A DNA stretch of 64,000 nt from Shinella sp. CPCC 101442 (lineage in GTDB: Bacteria; Pseudomonadota; Alphaproteobacteria; Rhizobiales; Rhizobiaceae): the NCBI RefSeq assembly GCF_024704725.1, contig NZ_JALIQS010000003.1:806001-870000 (forward strand), read 5' to 3'. A program made the translations under genes and the position numbers. The notes below the pieces were generated by a model. That model was not told the origin of the DNA, made no database searches, and was given only the letters and a program-made list of their open reading frames with translations. Every line of letters starts with the position of its first letter. The first letter of the stretch is position 1. Shown here one piece after another: positions 11,188 through 22,580 of the stretch.

Positions 11188-11937
11188 ATGAAGACACTGC
11201 TTTTGACGCTTTGCCTGTCGCTTGCCCCCCTCTCCTCCACGCTCGCCGACACGATCCATTTCGTGACCGAAGAATATGCACCCTTCAACTACACCAAGGA
11301 CGGCAAGATCACCGGTATCGCGGTCGACCAGGTGGAGACGATCGCCAAGGCCGCCGGCATCGACTATTCGCTGGAGATCATGCCCTGGGCCCGCGCCTTT
11401 GCCATGGCCGAGAACCAGCCAAACACCTGCGTCTTCACGACGGGCTACAACCGTGAGCGCGCCGAGCGCTTCATCTGGGTCAATCCGCTGCTGAAGGACC
11501 AGATGGTTCTCCTCAAGCGCAAGGGCGACGCCCATGCCGGCCTGACGATCGTCAAGGCGCGCGAGCTCAAGGTCGGCTCGCAGCGTGGCGATTTTGCCGT
11601 TGAAGCGCTTGAACTGGTCGGCTTCAAGGACATCGACCTCGCCGCCGATATCGACATCACGCTGCGCAAACTCATCTCCGGCCGCATCGACCTGATGCCG
11701 ACTTCGATCAAGACCTACAAAAAGCTGGTCAAGGACGGATACGCCGTTGAAAAAGCCATGTTGATGGCCGGCCAGGTCTACGGGCTCGCCTGCAACAGGC
11801 AGACACCGCAGGGCCTCATCAAGGGGCTTCAGGCCGAACTCGACAAGCTCATCCTGAGCGGCGAGCAAGACCGCATCTTCACCGCCTACGGCCTGCCGCC
11901 GGACGCGCGCACGGCCCACAACGGCGCGAAGAATTGA
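11188..11937 (+). CDS. Periplasmic solute-binding protein, family 3 type
   Basis: 249 residues. Signal peptide about 1-20 (LAPLSSTLA), then a type-3 extracellular solute-binding fold: TEEYAPFNYTKDGKITGIAVD near the N-terminus, an Arg-rich hinge NRERAERFIWV, and a RIDLMPTS segment. No ABC permease or ATPase is nearby; instead it follows a GGDEF-EAL receptor after 19 bp. This suggests a sensory rather than transport role. The longer frame beginning at 11095 is shadow sequence inside the preceding gene; ATG 11188 opens the signal peptide and has GAGGGA upstream. Confidence 0.88.
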   Translation: MKTLLLTLCLSLAPLSSTLADTIHFVTEEYAPFNYTKDGKITGIAVDQVETIAKAAGIDYSLEIMPWARAFAMAENQPNTCVFTTGYNRERAERFIWVNPLLKDQMVLLKRKGDAHAGLTIVKARELKVGSQRGDFAVEALELVGFKDIDLAADIDITLRKLISGRIDLMPTSIKTYKKLVKDGYAVEKAMLMAGQVYGLACNRQTPQGLIKGLQAELDKLILSGEQDRIFTAYGLPPDARTAHNGAKN

Positions 11938-12008
11938 CCGAGGACGGTTGACTTCCGCCTGCTTTCGCGGTGGTGAAGGCGTAACGAACCATTGTGCGGA
12001 CCACTTCC

Positions 12009-12725
12009 ATGCAGATCATCGCGGGGCTCGGCAATCCGGGCGCAAAATATGCGGGCAACCGCCACAATATCGGTTTCATGGCGCTGGACGCGATCCACCG
12101 CAAGAACCCGTTCTCGCCCTGGTCGAAGAAGTTCAAGGCCGAGATCGCCGAAGGCGAGATCGCCGGCGAGAAGGTGCTGCTCGTCAAGCCGCAGACCTTC
12201 ATGAACCTCTCGGGCGAATCCGTGGGAGAAGCGATGCGCTTCTACAAGCTCGCGCCCAAGGACATCGTCGCGATCTATGACGAGTTGGATCTCGCGCCTG
12301 GCAAAGCGCGCATCAAGATCGGCGGCGGCCATGGCGGGCACAACGGCATCAAGTCGATCGACGCCCATTGCGGCAGGGAGTACCGGCGGCTTCGCCTCGG
12401 CATCGGCCATCCCGGCGCCAAGGAACTCGTGACGAACCACGTGCTCGGCGATTTCGCCAAAGCCGACCATACCTGGCTCGACCCGTTGCTCGACGAGCTC
12501 GCGCTCAATGCCGATATGCTGGTGCGTGGCGAGGATTCGCAGCTGATGAACAAGCTGGCGCTCGCCACCGGCAGCAAGCCGGAGGAGAAGCCCGCTCCCG
12601 AAAAGAAGCCCGCCGGCCAGTCCCACATTCGTCAGGCGCGCAACCACAACCAGCCGAAGATTTTGCCCGCGACAGGCCCGATGGCGGAGATGCTGAAGAA
12701 GCTGCTCGGCAACAAGGGCGACTGA
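12009..12725 (+). CDS. pth: Peptidyl-tRNA hydrolase
   Basis: 238 residues; releases tRNA from peptidyl-tRNA in the cytosol. Catalytic features are seen: [18 protein letters not shown] at the N-terminus (Asn and His), QTFMNLSG, and [13 protein letters not shown] with the catalytic Asp. A basic Pro/Lys-rich C-terminal extension of about 50 residues is typical of rhizobial Pth. ATG 12009 is preferred over GTG 11994 because the conserved core begins at once. The GNAT gene follows after one base. Confidence 0.96.
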   Translation: MQIIAGLGNPGAKYAGNRHNIGFMALDAIHRKNPFSPWSKKFKAEIAEGEIAGEKVLLVKPQTFMNLSGESVGEAMRFYKLAPKDIVAIYDELDLAPGKARIKIGGGHGGHNGIKSIDAHCGREYRRLRLGIGHPGAKELVTNHVLGDFAKADHTWLDPLLDELALNADMLVRGEDSQLMNKLALATGSKPEEKPAPEKKPAGQSHIRQARNHNQPKILPATGPMAEMLKKLLGNKGD

Positions 12726-12726
12726 C

Positions 12727-13176
12727 ATGGCCGATGATGCCATCCTTCGCCCCGCAAAGCTGGTCGATCTTCCCGGCCTGCTCGCGCTTTATGCCGAGCT
12801 CAATCCCGACGATCCACCGATGGACGCGGCAACGGCGGAAGCGCATTTCGCCGCCATCCTCGCCCAGCCGGGCATGACGGTCTATCTTGCCGTCAAGAGC
12901 GATATCCCCCTCGCCTCATGCACCCTCGTCGTGGTGCCGAACTTGACGCGCGCCGGCGCGCCCTATGCGCTGATCGAGAACGTCGTCACCGCTGAGGCCG
13001 CCCGCCGCACGGGCCTGGGCCGCGCCGTCCTCGCACACGCCGTGGATAGGGCATGGCAGGCCGGCTGCTACAAGGTGATGCTGCTCACGGGTCGCGGCGA
13101 TACCGGTGCTGCCGATTTCTACGCAAGCTGCGGCTTCAAGCAGGACAAGACCGGATTCCAGATCCGTCGCCCCTGA
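12727..13176 (+). CDS. GNAT-family N-acetyltransferase
   Basis: 149 residues with the GNAT fold: acceptor region at the N-terminus, IENVVTAEAARRTGLGRAVL containing the acetyl-CoA pyrophosphate loop (R-x-x-G-x-G/A pattern), and LLTGRGDTGAADFYASCGF near the C-terminus. It starts one base after the pth stop, so it is probably translated from the same message. The acceptor substrate is unknown. It ends convergent to clpS. Confidence 0.85.
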   Translation: MADDAILRPAKLVDLPGLLALYAELNPDDPPMDAATAEAHFAAILAQPGMTVYLAVKSDIPLASCTLVVVPNLTRAGAPYALIENVVTAEAARRTGLGRAVLAHAVDRAWQAGCYKVMLLTGRGDTGAADFYASCGFKQDKTGFQIRRP

Positions 13177-13179
13177 GAC

Positions 13180-13491
13180 CTATTCCTCCGGCTCCGTCTG
13201 GAAGAGCAGCGGATAGCCTGCCTCCTTGGCAAGATCCGTCGCTTCCTTCGCCTTCGTCTCGGCGATGTCGCGCGCGCAGATGACGACCACACAGGTGCCC
13301 ATCTTGTGAGCGGTCATCATGACCCGGTAGCTCGTCTCCTCCGCCATGCGGAACACCGCCTTCAGCACCAGCACGACGAATTCGCGCGGCGTGTAGTCGT
13401 CGTTGACGAGCAGGACCTTGTAAAGCTTCGGCCGTTCGATCTTCGGCTTGGTGGTCGTCTTCGGGATGAGGGTCGTGTCACCATTGCTCAT
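13180..13491 (-). CDS. clpS: ATP-dependent Clp protease adaptor ClpS (ClpS2-like)
   Basis: 103 residues. ClpS binds ClpA and hands N-degron proteins to ClpAP. The core is seen as LVNDDYTPREFVVLVLKAVF, with the NDD/TP-E-F residues that read the N-terminal residue, and ETKAKEATDLAKEAGYPL at the C-terminus. The sequence is closer to the second rhizobial ClpS type (ClpS2) than to ClpS1, from memory of both. An N-terminal Lys/Pro extension of about 20 residues is present. It is divergent from ychF. Confidence 0.92.
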   Translation of the reverse strand: MSNGDTTLIPKTTTKPKIERPKLYKVLLVNDDYTPREFVVLVLKAVFRMAEETSYRVMMTAHKMGTCVVVICARDIAETKAKEATDLAKEAGYPLLFQTEPEE

Positions 13492-13603
13492 CGGAAGCTC
13501 CTCATGACATTGGCTTCGAGCGATGTTGGCCTATTGTGCATTGCAAGAGGCGTGAGTTCAAGGCCCTGCGGCGTCACTTGGCAGTCCTGCGAACGGCGGG
13601 GTC

Positions 13604-13632
13604 TTGACCCTGCCCCTCCCATCCCCCATAGC
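13604..13632 (+). promoter_or_regulatory. Predicted sigma-70 promoter of ychF
   Basis: TTGACC (13604-13609), 17-bp spacer, CATAGC (13627-13632), close to the rhizobial CTTGAC-N17-CTATAT pattern and 39 bp before the ATG. Confidence 0.55.
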
Positions 13633-13670
13633 GAGGGCAACGATTTTCTTACGACGAATGGACCATCTCC

Positions 13671-14774
13671 ATGGGCTTCAAATGCGGTATCGTCGGTCTG
13701 CCGAATGTCGGCAAGTCGACCCTCTTCAACGCGCTGACCAAGACGGCGGCAGCGCAGGCTGCGAACTATCCCTTCTGCACCATCGAGCCGAACACCGGCG
13801 AAGTGGCGGTTCCCGATCCGCGCATGAAGGCGCTCGCCACCATCGCGGGCTCCAAGGAAATCATTCCGACGCGCATCTCCTTCGTCGACATCGCCGGCCT
13901 CGTGCGCGGCGCCTCGAAGGGTGAAGGCCTCGGCAACAAGTTCCTCGCCAATATCCGTGAAGTCGACGCCGTCGTGCACGTCCTGCGCTGCTTCGAGGAT
14001 GACGATATCACCCATGTCGAGGGCCGCATCAATCCGGTCGGCGATGCCGATACGATCGAGACCGAGCTGATGCTCGCCGACCTCGAGAGCCTGGAGCGCC
14101 GCGTCGAGCAGACCCGCAAGCGCGCGGCCAGCAAGGACAAGGAATCGCTCGCCCAGCTGCCGATCATGGAAGCCGTGGTGAAGCTGCTCAACGAGGGCAA
14201 GCCGGCCCGTATTCTCCTGAAGACGCTGGCGCCGGAGGAAATCGAGGTCCTGAAGGGTCTGAACCTCTTGACCTCGCACCCGGTTCTCTACGTTTGCAAC
14301 GTCGCGGAAGCCGATGCCTCGACCGGCAACGAACACACCGCAGCCGTCGCCGCCATGGCGAGGGAACAGGGAGCCGAATGCGTCGTCATCTCGGCTGCAA
14401 TCGAATCCGAAGTCGCGCAGCTCCCCGAGGAAGAAGCGGCTGAATTCCTCTCGGCACTCGGCCTTGAGGAAGCGGGCCTGGACCGGCTCATCCGCGCCGG
14501 CTACCACCTGCTCGACCTCATCACCTATTTCACCGTCGGCCCGAAGGAAACGCGCGCCTGGACCATCGTGCGCGGCACCAAGGCCCCGCAGGCCGCCGGC
14601 GTGATCCACACGGACTTCGAACGCGGCTTCATCCGCGCCTTCACCATCGCCTATGACGACTACATCGCCTACAAGGGCGAAGTCGGCGCCAAGGAAGCCG
14701 GCAAGGGCCGCGACGAAGGCAAGGAATACGTGGTCAACGACGGCGACGTCATCCACTTCCGCTTCAACACGTAA
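13671..14774 (+). CDS. ychF: Redox-regulated ATPase YchF (Obg family)
   Basis: 367 residues. P-loop GLPNVGKST at residue 8, G3 region DIAGLVRGASKGEGLG, and NVAE (residue about 206) in place of the NKxD guanine motif, the substitution that makes YchF prefer ATP. A coiled-coil insert lies at about 125-165 and the C-terminal TGS domain ends in VNDGDVIHFRFN. YchF associates with ribosomes and is involved in translation and oxidative stress control. It is monocistronic with its own terminator. Confidence 0.97.
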   Translation: MGFKCGIVGLPNVGKSTLFNALTKTAAAQAANYPFCTIEPNTGEVAVPDPRMKALATIAGSKEIIPTRISFVDIAGLVRGASKGEGLGNKFLANIREVDAVVHVLRCFEDDDITHVEGRINPVGDADTIETELMLADLESLERRVEQTRKRAASKDKESLAQLPIMEAVVKLLNEGKPARILLKTLAPEEIEVLKGLNLLTSHPVLYVCNVAEADASTGNEHTAAVAAMAREQGAECVVISAAIESEVAQLPEEEAAEFLSALGLEEAGLDRLIRAGYHLLDLITYFTVGPKETRAWTIVRGTKAPQAAGVIHTDFERGFIRAFTIAYDDYIAYKGEVGAKEAGKGRDEGKEYVVNDGDVIHFRFNT

Positions 14775-14798
14775 GCGGCAAGATATCCGGCATTTTCG

Positions 14799-14838
14799 AA
14801 CTGCCGTCCCTCACCGGAGGGGCGGCAGTTTTTCTTTG
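14799..14838 (+). terminator. Rho-independent terminator of ychF
   Basis: AACTGCCG pairs with CGGCAGTT, followed by TTTCTTT. The stem overlaps the last codons of the convergent membrane-protein gene. Confidence 0.85.
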
Positions 14839-15929
14839 AGCGCCAAAGGCAGCGGCGTCACCGTCCAGCGCCGGAAATGCGGCCAGCCGATACCGATGGT
14901 CAAGACGACGACGCCGACGATCAGGAGCGTCAGGAAAACATAGCTTTCGGGTGCCGCCGCCGTGCGCTGGAGCAGGCTTGCCGTGGCAAGCCCGAGCGAC
15001 AGCAGGCCCGAGGTGACGAAGGCGCGCCGGTCGATGGCAAGGCCGATCCCCATCAGCACGACGACGATAGCGACGATGATCAACGCCTCCGGCAGGCCCT
15101 TGTCGCTGCTGAACAGTGTATCGTTGGCGAAATCACCGAGGAAGACGAAGCACAGCGTAGAATAGAGCAGCGCCGGCGCCGTCACCAGATGCAGCCAGAA
15201 GGCAATGTCGGAGCGGCGCGAGACGCGAAACCGGTCCGAGAGGTCATAGGCCATCGCCACGGCAAACAGGACCAGCGCGGCGGCAAGGAAGATGCCGGCC
15301 GAGAGCATGGGCTGGGTGGCAATGAGATCGGCGCTGCCCGTCAGCCGCGCCAGCGCAAGGAAGACGAGGCCGAGCGCCACGGCCGCCAGCGACAGGAACC
15401 AGAGGCTGAGCGACAGCGGAATGCGGTAGCGCCAGTAGAACGGCGGCAGCAGGATCGCGAAGGGCAGCATGGTCAGCAGGAAATCGAGATAGCGGTTTTT
15501 CTCCGCACCCAGAACATCGTCCAGAAGCAGGATCGTCGTGATGGCGATCCAGTGCGCATAGAGAAGGGTCAGCAGCACGGCGGGCAAGGCGAGACGCTGC
15601 CGCTTCACCAGGATTTCCGCAAGGATGATGATGGCCGGCAGCGCGGCGAGGAAGGCGCCGATGCCCCAGACGCCCGCCATGACGATGGCCACGCCGATGG
15701 TGATCAGCACGTCATGGAAGCCGCGGATGAAGCGCGGCGCTTCCGTGTCCTCGACGGGCGCGATGGCCCGGTCTTCGGCAGGGCCGGCGATATCGAGCAC
15801 GCGCGCTTCGGGCGGTGCACCAAGTGCCACACCGCGTGCTTCCATATAGCGCAGCAGCGTGCCTGCCTGCTCGGCGGAGAGAATCCCCTCGCCGGCCGCA
15901 CCGTCGAGCACGGATTTCAGCGTCTGCAT
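14811..15929 (-). CDS. Polytopic membrane protein of unknown function
   Basis: 372 residues. A soluble N-terminal stretch of about 85 residues begins MQTLKSVLDGAAGEGILSAE, a pattern reminiscent of DUF2157 proteins. It is followed by about ten hydrophobic membrane segments and a short basic C-terminus. ATG 15929 is chosen: GAGGAG lies about ten bases upstream, and the longer frame to 16019 opens with an Arg-rich shadow. No enzymatic motif is seen. It is monocistronic, convergent with ychF and divergent from the MaoC pair. Confidence 0.7.
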   Translation of the reverse strand: MQTLKSVLDGAAGEGILSAEQAGTLLRYMEARGVALGAPPEARVLDIAGPAEDRAIAPVEDTEAPRFIRGFHDVLITIGVAIVMAGVWGIGAFLAALPAIIILAEILVKRQRLALPAVLLTLLYAHWIAITTILLLDDVLGAEKNRYLDFLLTMLPFAILLPPFYWRYRIPLSLSLWFLSLAAVALGLVFLALARLTGSADLIATQPMLSAGIFLAAALVLFAVAMAYDLSDRFRVSRRSDIAFWLHLVTAPALLYSTLCFVFLGDFANDTLFSSDKGLPEALIIVAIVVVLMGIGLAIDRRAFVTSGLLSLGLATASLLQRTAAAPESYVFLTLLIVGVVVLTIGIGWPHFRRWTVTPLPLALKEKLPPLR

Positions 15930-16036
15930 ATGTCGTCGTCTCCTCGCGCGGCGTCGCGCGCACCTTACCCGTCCGTTGCCCGCTGGCAAGAGCTTGCAAA
16001 ACGACGCCTCGCTCGCCATTGTCTGCCCGCAACAGG

Positions 16037-16519
16037 ATGGACGAGACGGTGCCCAACTACACGTTTGAAGACTTTACGCCGGGCCGGCGCTTCGACTTTT
16101 CGAAGCGCACGATGACGGCGGACGAGATCATCGCCTTCGCGCGGGAATTCGACCCGCAGCCGATGCACATGGACGAGGCCGCCGGGCGCGCCAGCATTCT
16201 TGGCGGCCTTGCCGCTTCCGGCTGGCACAGCAGTGCCGTGATGATGCGCATGCTTTTCGAGGCCTATATTGACGGCTCGACCTCCGAAGGTTCACCCGGC
16301 GTCGACCTCATGGAATGGAAGCGTCCGGTGCTTGCCGGCGATACGCTTGGCGGGCACTGCGCGGTGCTGGACGCCCGCCTCTCGCGCTCGCGCCCCGAGA
16401 TCGGCATCGTGCGCATGCGCGCCGAGGTGACGAACCAGCGCGGCGAACTCGTCGCCGTCTCGGAATATATCAACATGATGCGCGTTGCCGGAAAGGGTGC
16501 CGACCATGCGGATGGCTGA
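16037..16519 (+). CDS. MaoC-like hot-dog dehydratase (first of pair)
   Basis: 160 residues with a MaoC/R-hydratase hot-dog fold. The hydratase motif is seen as FDPQPMHMDEAAG (Asp and His) and the following GLAASGWHSSAVMMRM. Family members hydrate 2-enoyl-CoA esters. The start ATG 16037 follows CAGG and opens just before the conserved EDFTPGRRF. It overlaps the next, related gene by 14 bases, so the two are probably translationally coupled and may form one heteromeric enzyme. Confidence 0.85.
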   Translation: MDETVPNYTFEDFTPGRRFDFSKRTMTADEIIAFAREFDPQPMHMDEAAGRASILGGLAASGWHSSAVMMRMLFEAYIDGSTSEGSPGVDLMEWKRPVLAGDTLGGHCAVLDARLSRSRPEIGIVRMRAEVTNQRGELVAVSEYINMMRVAGKGADHADG

Positions 16520-16973
16520 GCTCTACCCGTTCGGCGAGGCCGTCGAGATCGGCAGCAATACGTTTACCGCCGCAGACATCATCCGCTTTGCCGAGAGCTA
16601 CGACCCGCAACCCTTCCATCTCGACGAGGAACTGGCCAAGAACGCGCTCTTCGGCGGCCTCTGCGCCTCAGGCTGGCACACCAGCGCGGGCTGGATGAAA
16701 TGCTTCGTGCCGTTCTGGCTCGGCGAATGCAAACGCCTCGCCGCCGAAGGCATCGTGCCCCCCAATCTCGGCCCTTCACCCGGCTTCACCAAGCTCAGCT
16801 GGCTGAAGCCGGTCTTCGCGGGCGACACCATCACCTATTCGGTGACGCTGCTGGCCTCCCGCGAACTCGCGACGCGGAAGGACCGGCTGATCAATTCGAT
16901 CCTCTGCGCCGGTCGCAACCAGAACGGCGAGCCGGTCATCCGTTTCGAGAGTACCGTACTGGAATTCGTCTGA
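16506..16973 (+). CDS. MaoC-like hot-dog dehydratase (second of pair)
   Basis: 155 residues, a paralogue of the preceding protein: YDPQPFHLDEELAKN and GLCASGWHTSAGWM repeat the same hydratase signature, and SWLKPVFAGDTITY matches the first protein's KRPVLAGDTL. The start ATG 16506 lies inside the upstream gene, with AAGGG eight bases before it. Tandem MaoC genes of this type are common in rhizobia; the substrate is unknown. It ends convergent to apt. Confidence 0.85.
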   Translation: MRMAELYPFGEAVEIGSNTFTAADIIRFAESYDPQPFHLDEELAKNALFGGLCASGWHTSAGWMKCFVPFWLGECKRLAAEGIVPPNLGPSPGFTKLSWLKPVFAGDTITYSVTLLASRELATRKDRLINSILCAGRNQNGEPVIRFESTVLEFV

Positions 16974-16988
16974 GGGTAGGCGACGGGC

Positions 16989-17531
16989 TCAATGCCCGTC
17001 GAAGGACACCAGGGTGCGCACTTCCACACCCAATGCTTCCAGCTTCTTGCGGCCGCCGATTTCCGGCAGGTCGATGACGAAGCAGGCGGCGACGATGTCG
17101 GCGCCGATCTGGCGCAGCAGTTTTACCGCCGCTTCCGCCGTGCCGCCCGTCGCGATGAGGTCGTCGACGAGGATAACCTTCTCCCCGGGCTTGATGGCGT
17201 CCTTGTGCATTTCCATCTCGTCCACGCCGTATTCCAGGCTGTAGGCGATGCGCACCGTCTCGTGCGGCAGCTTGCCCTTCTTGCGGATCGGCACGAAGCC
17301 GGTCGACAGCTGGTGCGCCATGGCGCCGCCGAGAATGAAGCCGCGTGCCTCGATGCCGGCGACCTTGGCAATGCCGATGCCGGCATAGGGATGCACCAGC
17401 TCGTCCACGGCGCGGCGGAAAGCGCGCGGATTGCCGAGCATGGTGGTGATGTCGCGGAAGATGATGCCGGGTTTGGGATAGTCCGGAATGCTGCGGATCG
17501 CGGCGACGAGTTCTTGTTCAACGGTAGACAT
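16989..17531 (-). CDS. apt: Adenine phosphoribosyltransferase
   Basis: 180 residues, the usual length. Salvages adenine to AMP with PRPP. The PRPP loop is [14 protein letters not shown] (residue about 118); [18 protein letters not shown] is the conserved N-terminal segment. The ATG at 17531 opens this segment, and longer in-frame starts lie in the terminator region. The gene lies downstream of petABC on the same strand but is separated from it by a terminator. A GACGGGC-TCAAT-GCCCGTC stem covers its stop codon. Confidence 0.95.
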   Translation of the reverse strand: MSTVEQELVAAIRSIPDYPKPGIIFRDITTMLGNPRAFRRAVDELVHPYAGIGIAKVAGIEARGFILGGAMAHQLSTGFVPIRKKGKLPHETVRIAYSLEYGVDEMEMHKDAIKPGEKVILVDDLIATGGTAEAAVKLLRQIGADIVAACFVIDLPEIGGRKKLEALGVEVRTLVSFDGH

Positions 17532-17591
17532 GGGTTTTCCCGACTGCGGAGAGCTTCTGGGGTTATTGCAGGTGCAGAACTGCCCCACAAC

Positions 17592-17620
17592 AAAAAAGGC
17601 GGCCCGAAGGCCGCCTTTTG
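17592..17620 (-). terminator. Rho-independent terminator of petABC
   Basis: On the minus strand AAAAGGCGGCC-TTCG-GGCCGCCTTTTTT: a perfect stem, tetraloop and T-run just after the cytochrome c1 stop. Confidence 0.92.
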
Positions 17621-17638
17621 ACCGGGCGGTAGAACCGC

Positions 17639-18517
17639 TCAGTGTTCCTTGTTCGCGTAGACCGACTTCTTCGTCAGGTAGATCAGGCCGGTGAAGATCA
17701 CCAGGAAGATCATGACCATGAAGCCGGTGCGCTTGCGTGCTTCGAGATGCGGCTCGGCGGCCCACATCAGGAAGGCGGAGACGTCGTGGGCATACTGGTC
17801 GACCGTCTGCGGCGAACCGTCGTCATAGGTGACCTGATCGTCGGAGATCGGCTTGGCCATGGCGAGTGCGGCTGCACCGGCGAAGTACGGGTTGAAATGC
17901 GTGCCTTCGGCGACTTCGATATGCGCCGGCTTCTCTTCGTCGTAACCTGTCAGCAACGAGTAGATGTAGTCCGGGCCACCTTCCTGGTACTGCGTGAAGA
18001 TGTCGAAGACGAACTGCGGGAAGCCGCGGGTGATGCCGCGCGCCTTAGCGATCAGCGAGAAGTCCGGCGGCGCCGCACCGTTGTTCGCGGCCGCAGCCGC
18101 CTGCTGGTTCGGGAAAGGCGACGGGAAGTGGTCGGACGGAACGGCCTTGCGGGTGAACATCTCACCGTCGCTGTTCGGGCCGTCCTGCACTTCGTAATTC
18201 GCCGCAAAGGCCTTTACCTGCGCTTCCGAATATCCCAGGCCTTCCAGCGTGCGGAAGGCGACGAGGCTCATCGAATGACAGGCGGCACAGACCTCGGTGT
18301 AGACCTTCAGGCCGCGCTGCAGCTGGCCCTTGTCGTACTTGCCGAACGGACCGGCAAAGGTCCAGTCCTGCTCCCGGGGCTTATGCATCGGGAAATGGGG
18401 CGTGGCGTGTTCCGCTCCGGCACCGGCGGCGGGGGCAGCCTCTTCCGCCACGGCGAAGGAGACGCCGAGACCGGCGACGAGTGCGAGCGACAGAATGCCT
18501 GCAACAAGCTTTTTCAT
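17639..18517 (-). CDS. petC: Cytochrome c1 of the bc1 complex
   Basis: 292 residues. Signal peptide about 1-24, heme c attachment site CAACH in [12 protein letters not shown], axial-ligand region near the C-terminus, and an anchoring helix (about 262-282, [15 protein letters not shown]) ending in a basic cytoplasmic tail. Acts as the c-type heme subunit of ubiquinol:cytochrome c reductase. It is the last gene of petABC, with a ribosome site AAAGGAAC upstream and a terminator downstream. Confidence 0.96.
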   Translation of the reverse strand: MKKLVAGILSLALVAGLGVSFAVAEEAAPAAGAGAEHATPHFPMHKPREQDWTFAGPFGKYDKGQLQRGLKVYTEVCAACHSMSLVAFRTLEGLGYSEAQVKAFAANYEVQDGPNSDGEMFTRKAVPSDHFPSPFPNQQAAAAANNGAAPPDFSLIAKARGITRGFPQFVFDIFTQYQEGGPDYIYSLLTGYDEEKPAHIEVAEGTHFNPYFAGAAALAMAKPISDDQVTYDDGSPQTVDQYAHDVSAFLMWAAEPHLEARKRTGFMVMIFLVIFTGLIYLTKKSVYANKEH

Positions 18518-18541
18518 TGTCTTAGTTCCTTTCGCTCGCTC

Positions 18542-19810
18542 TCAGGCCTTGGCCAACTTGGCGTTCTTCTTTTCCAGAACCGCTTCCGTGATCGAATTCG
18601 GAATGCGCTTCGGGGTCTCGATCAGGCCGAGCACCGGCATGATGACGAGGAAGAAACCGAAGTAGTAGAGCGTACCGAGCTGCGAGAGGACGACGTAGAT
18701 GCCTTCTGCGGGCATGGCGCCGAGCCAGCCGAGCAGGATGGCATTCACCACGAACAGCCAGAAGAACAGCTTGTACCAGGGGCGGTAGACGGCCGAACGG
18801 ACCTTCGACGTGTCGAGCCAGGGCAGGAAGAACAGCACGATGATCGCGCCGAACATCACGAGGACGCCGCCAAGCTTGGAGTCGATCGGGCCGACGTTGA
18901 AGGTGATGGCGCGCAGCATCGCGTAGAACGGCAGGTAGTACCATTCCGGAACGATGTGGGCAGGCGTCTTCAGCGGGTCCGCCGGAATGTAGTTGTCCGG
19001 GTGGCCGAGATAGTTCGGCATGTAGAAGACGAACCAGGCAAACGCGATCAGGAAGACCGAGACGCCGAGCGCGTCCTTGAGCGTCGCATAGGGAGTGAAG
19101 GGGACCGTGTCGGTCTTGGACTTCACTTCGACGCCGGTCGGGTTCGTCTGGCCGGTGACGTGCAGCGCCCAGATGTGCAGGATGACAACACCGGCGATCA
19201 TGAAGGGCAGCAGGTAGTGCAGCGCGAAGAAGCGGTTCAGCGTGGGCTGATCGACGGCAAAGCCGCCCAGCAGGAACTGCTGAATCCATTCGCCGACCCA
19301 CGGGAAGGCCGAGAAGAAGCCGGTGATAACCGTGGCGCCCCAGAAGGACATCTGACCCCAGGGCAGAACGTAGCCCATGAAGCCGGTTGCCATCATCAGA
19401 AGGTAGATGACGACGCCGAGGATCCAGAGGATTTCGCGCGGTGCCTTGTAGGAGCCGTAGTAGAGGCCGCGTGCAATGTGCAGGTAGACAGCGATGAAGA
19501 AGAAGGACGCGCCGTTGGCGTGCATGTAGCGCAAGAGCCAGCCGTGGTTCACGTCACGCATGATCTTCTCGACCGAGACGAAGGCCTCGTTGACGCTGGC
19601 GATGTAGTGCATCGCCAGAACGATACCGGTCAGGATCTGTACGATCAGCATCACCGACAGCATGGCGCCGAAGGTGTAGGCATAGTTCAGGTTGCGCGGA
19701 ACCGGGTAGGAGACGAAGCTGTCATGGATCATGCGCGGCAGAGGCAGGCGCGAATCGACCCACTTCTCGATGCCAGTCGTCGGCTGGTAGGTGGAATGTT
19801 CAGCACTCAT
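18542..19810 (-). CDS. petB: Cytochrome b of the bc1 complex
   Basis: 422 residues with eight or more membrane helices. The conserved quinol-site PEWY motif is seen in [14 protein letters not shown], and heme-ligand histidines lie in helices B and D. Start ATG 19810 (MSAEHS) is chosen over an upstream TTG because GAGGGG lies ten bases before it. It is 14 bases downstream of petA and in one operon with petC. Confidence 0.97.
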   Translation of the reverse strand: MSAEHSTYQPTTGIEKWVDSRLPLPRMIHDSFVSYPVPRNLNYAYTFGAMLSVMLIVQILTGIVLAMHYIASVNEAFVSVEKIMRDVNHGWLLRYMHANGASFFFIAVYLHIARGLYYGSYKAPREILWILGVVIYLLMMATGFMGYVLPWGQMSFWGATVITGFFSAFPWVGEWIQQFLLGGFAVDQPTLNRFFALHYLLPFMIAGVVILHIWALHVTGQTNPTGVEVKSKTDTVPFTPYATLKDALGVSVFLIAFAWFVFYMPNYLGHPDNYIPADPLKTPAHIVPEWYYLPFYAMLRAITFNVGPIDSKLGGVLVMFGAIIVLFFLPWLDTSKVRSAVYRPWYKLFFWLFVVNAILLGWLGAMPAEGIYVVLSQLGTLYYFGFFLVIMPVLGLIETPKRIPNSITEAVLEKKNAKLAKA

Positions 19811-19824
19811 TATCAGGTGTCCCC

Positions 19825-20403
19825 TCAACCGATCTTGATGACTGTGTCGGATACGAACGCGAAGGTCGGCACAGCGAGGTTCTCCGGGGCCGGACCCTTA
19901 CGGATACGTCCAGCAGTGTCGTAGTGCGAACCGTGGCAGGGACAGAACCATCCGCCGAAATCGCCGGCCTGGCCGAGCGGAATACAGCCGAGATGCGTAC
20001 AGACGCCGACCATGATGATCCAGTTTTCCTTGCTCGCCCCGGCAGAGCGGTCGAGATCGGTCGCCTGCGCGTCGGCCGCGATGTTGGCGTTACGGGCAAC
20101 CGGGTCCTTGAGGTCGGAAAGCGCAACAGCCTTGGCTTCCTCGACTTCCTTGTCCGTGCGGTTGCGGATGAAAACCGGTTTGCCGCGCCACTTGACGGTC
20201 AGGGACATGCCGGGGGTCAAGCTGGAGACATCGACCTCGATGGCGCCGAGCGCAAGCGTCGATGCGTCCGGACGCATCTGGTCGATGAACGGCCAGGCGA
20301 CAGCTACGCCGCCCACGACGCCCGCCATACCCGTGGTCAGGTAAAGAAAATCACGGCGAGTGGGCTCGCCCAGGGATTCGCTTGTTGTCTCGTGTTCGCT
20401 CAC
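19825..20403 (-). CDS. petA: Rieske iron-sulfur subunit of the bc1 complex
   Basis: 192 residues. Twin-arginine signal-anchor [17 protein letters not shown] at residues about 15-32. The [2Fe-2S] ligands are in CTHLGC and CPCHGSHY. First gene of petABC. The family is unambiguous; nothing unusual is seen. Confidence 0.97.
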   Translation of the reverse strand: MSEHETTSESLGEPTRRDFLYLTTGMAGVVGGVAVAWPFIDQMRPDASTLALGAIEVDVSSLTPGMSLTVKWRGKPVFIRNRTDKEVEEAKAVALSDLKDPVARNANIAADAQATDLDRSAGASKENWIIMVGVCTHLGCIPLGQAGDFGGWFCPCHGSHYDTAGRIRKGPAPENLAVPTFAFVSDTVIKIG

Positions 20404-20590
20404 GGCTAAACCATCCTCTCACGCAAAGTCTGCGGAAACCGCAACGCCCCTTTGGAAACCGGCAATTCCGGACACAATACGGCCATAGATTCCCCGTCAA
20501 TCCGGCGCGTTCTATGCTTGATCGCAAATTATGTCCAGCCTTGGCAAGGGGAGGTGGGCACATTGTCGCGGGAAAAACGGAGCATCTTGA

Positions 20591-20611
20591 CAAGGCGCAT
20601 GCATCGCCTTG
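20591..20611. repeat. 21-bp palindrome between petA and an ABC exporter gene
   Basis: CAAGGCG-CATGCAT-CGCCTTG is a perfect inverted repeat in the 262-bp gap 20404-20665. A TTGACA overlaps its left edge on the plus strand, although no plus-strand gene follows. There is no T-run, so it looks more like a protein site than a terminator. The rest of the gap holds the petA 5' region. Confidence 0.5.
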
Positions 20612-20665
20612 AACATCCAGCGCTTCCCGGCTGAAAAGACAGTCGCGAAACGACGCTTCGCCGTC

Positions 20666-22534
<1,869 letters not shown>

Positions 22535-22580
22535 ATGTCCGATATAGGCCGTTTCGGCTGCGGGGCAAATTAAAGATCGG

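Noticed and set aside
16981-17000. Hairpin GACGGGC-TCAAT-GCCCGTC as a terminator between the MaoC pair and apt
   Set aside because: There is no T-run on either strand and the stem covers the apt stop codon; kept only as a note in the apt entry.
17642-19924. A 760-codon plus-strand frame
   Set aside because: It lies antisense across petC and petB, whose heme, PEWY and membrane motifs are unmistakable; its composition is charged shadow sequence.
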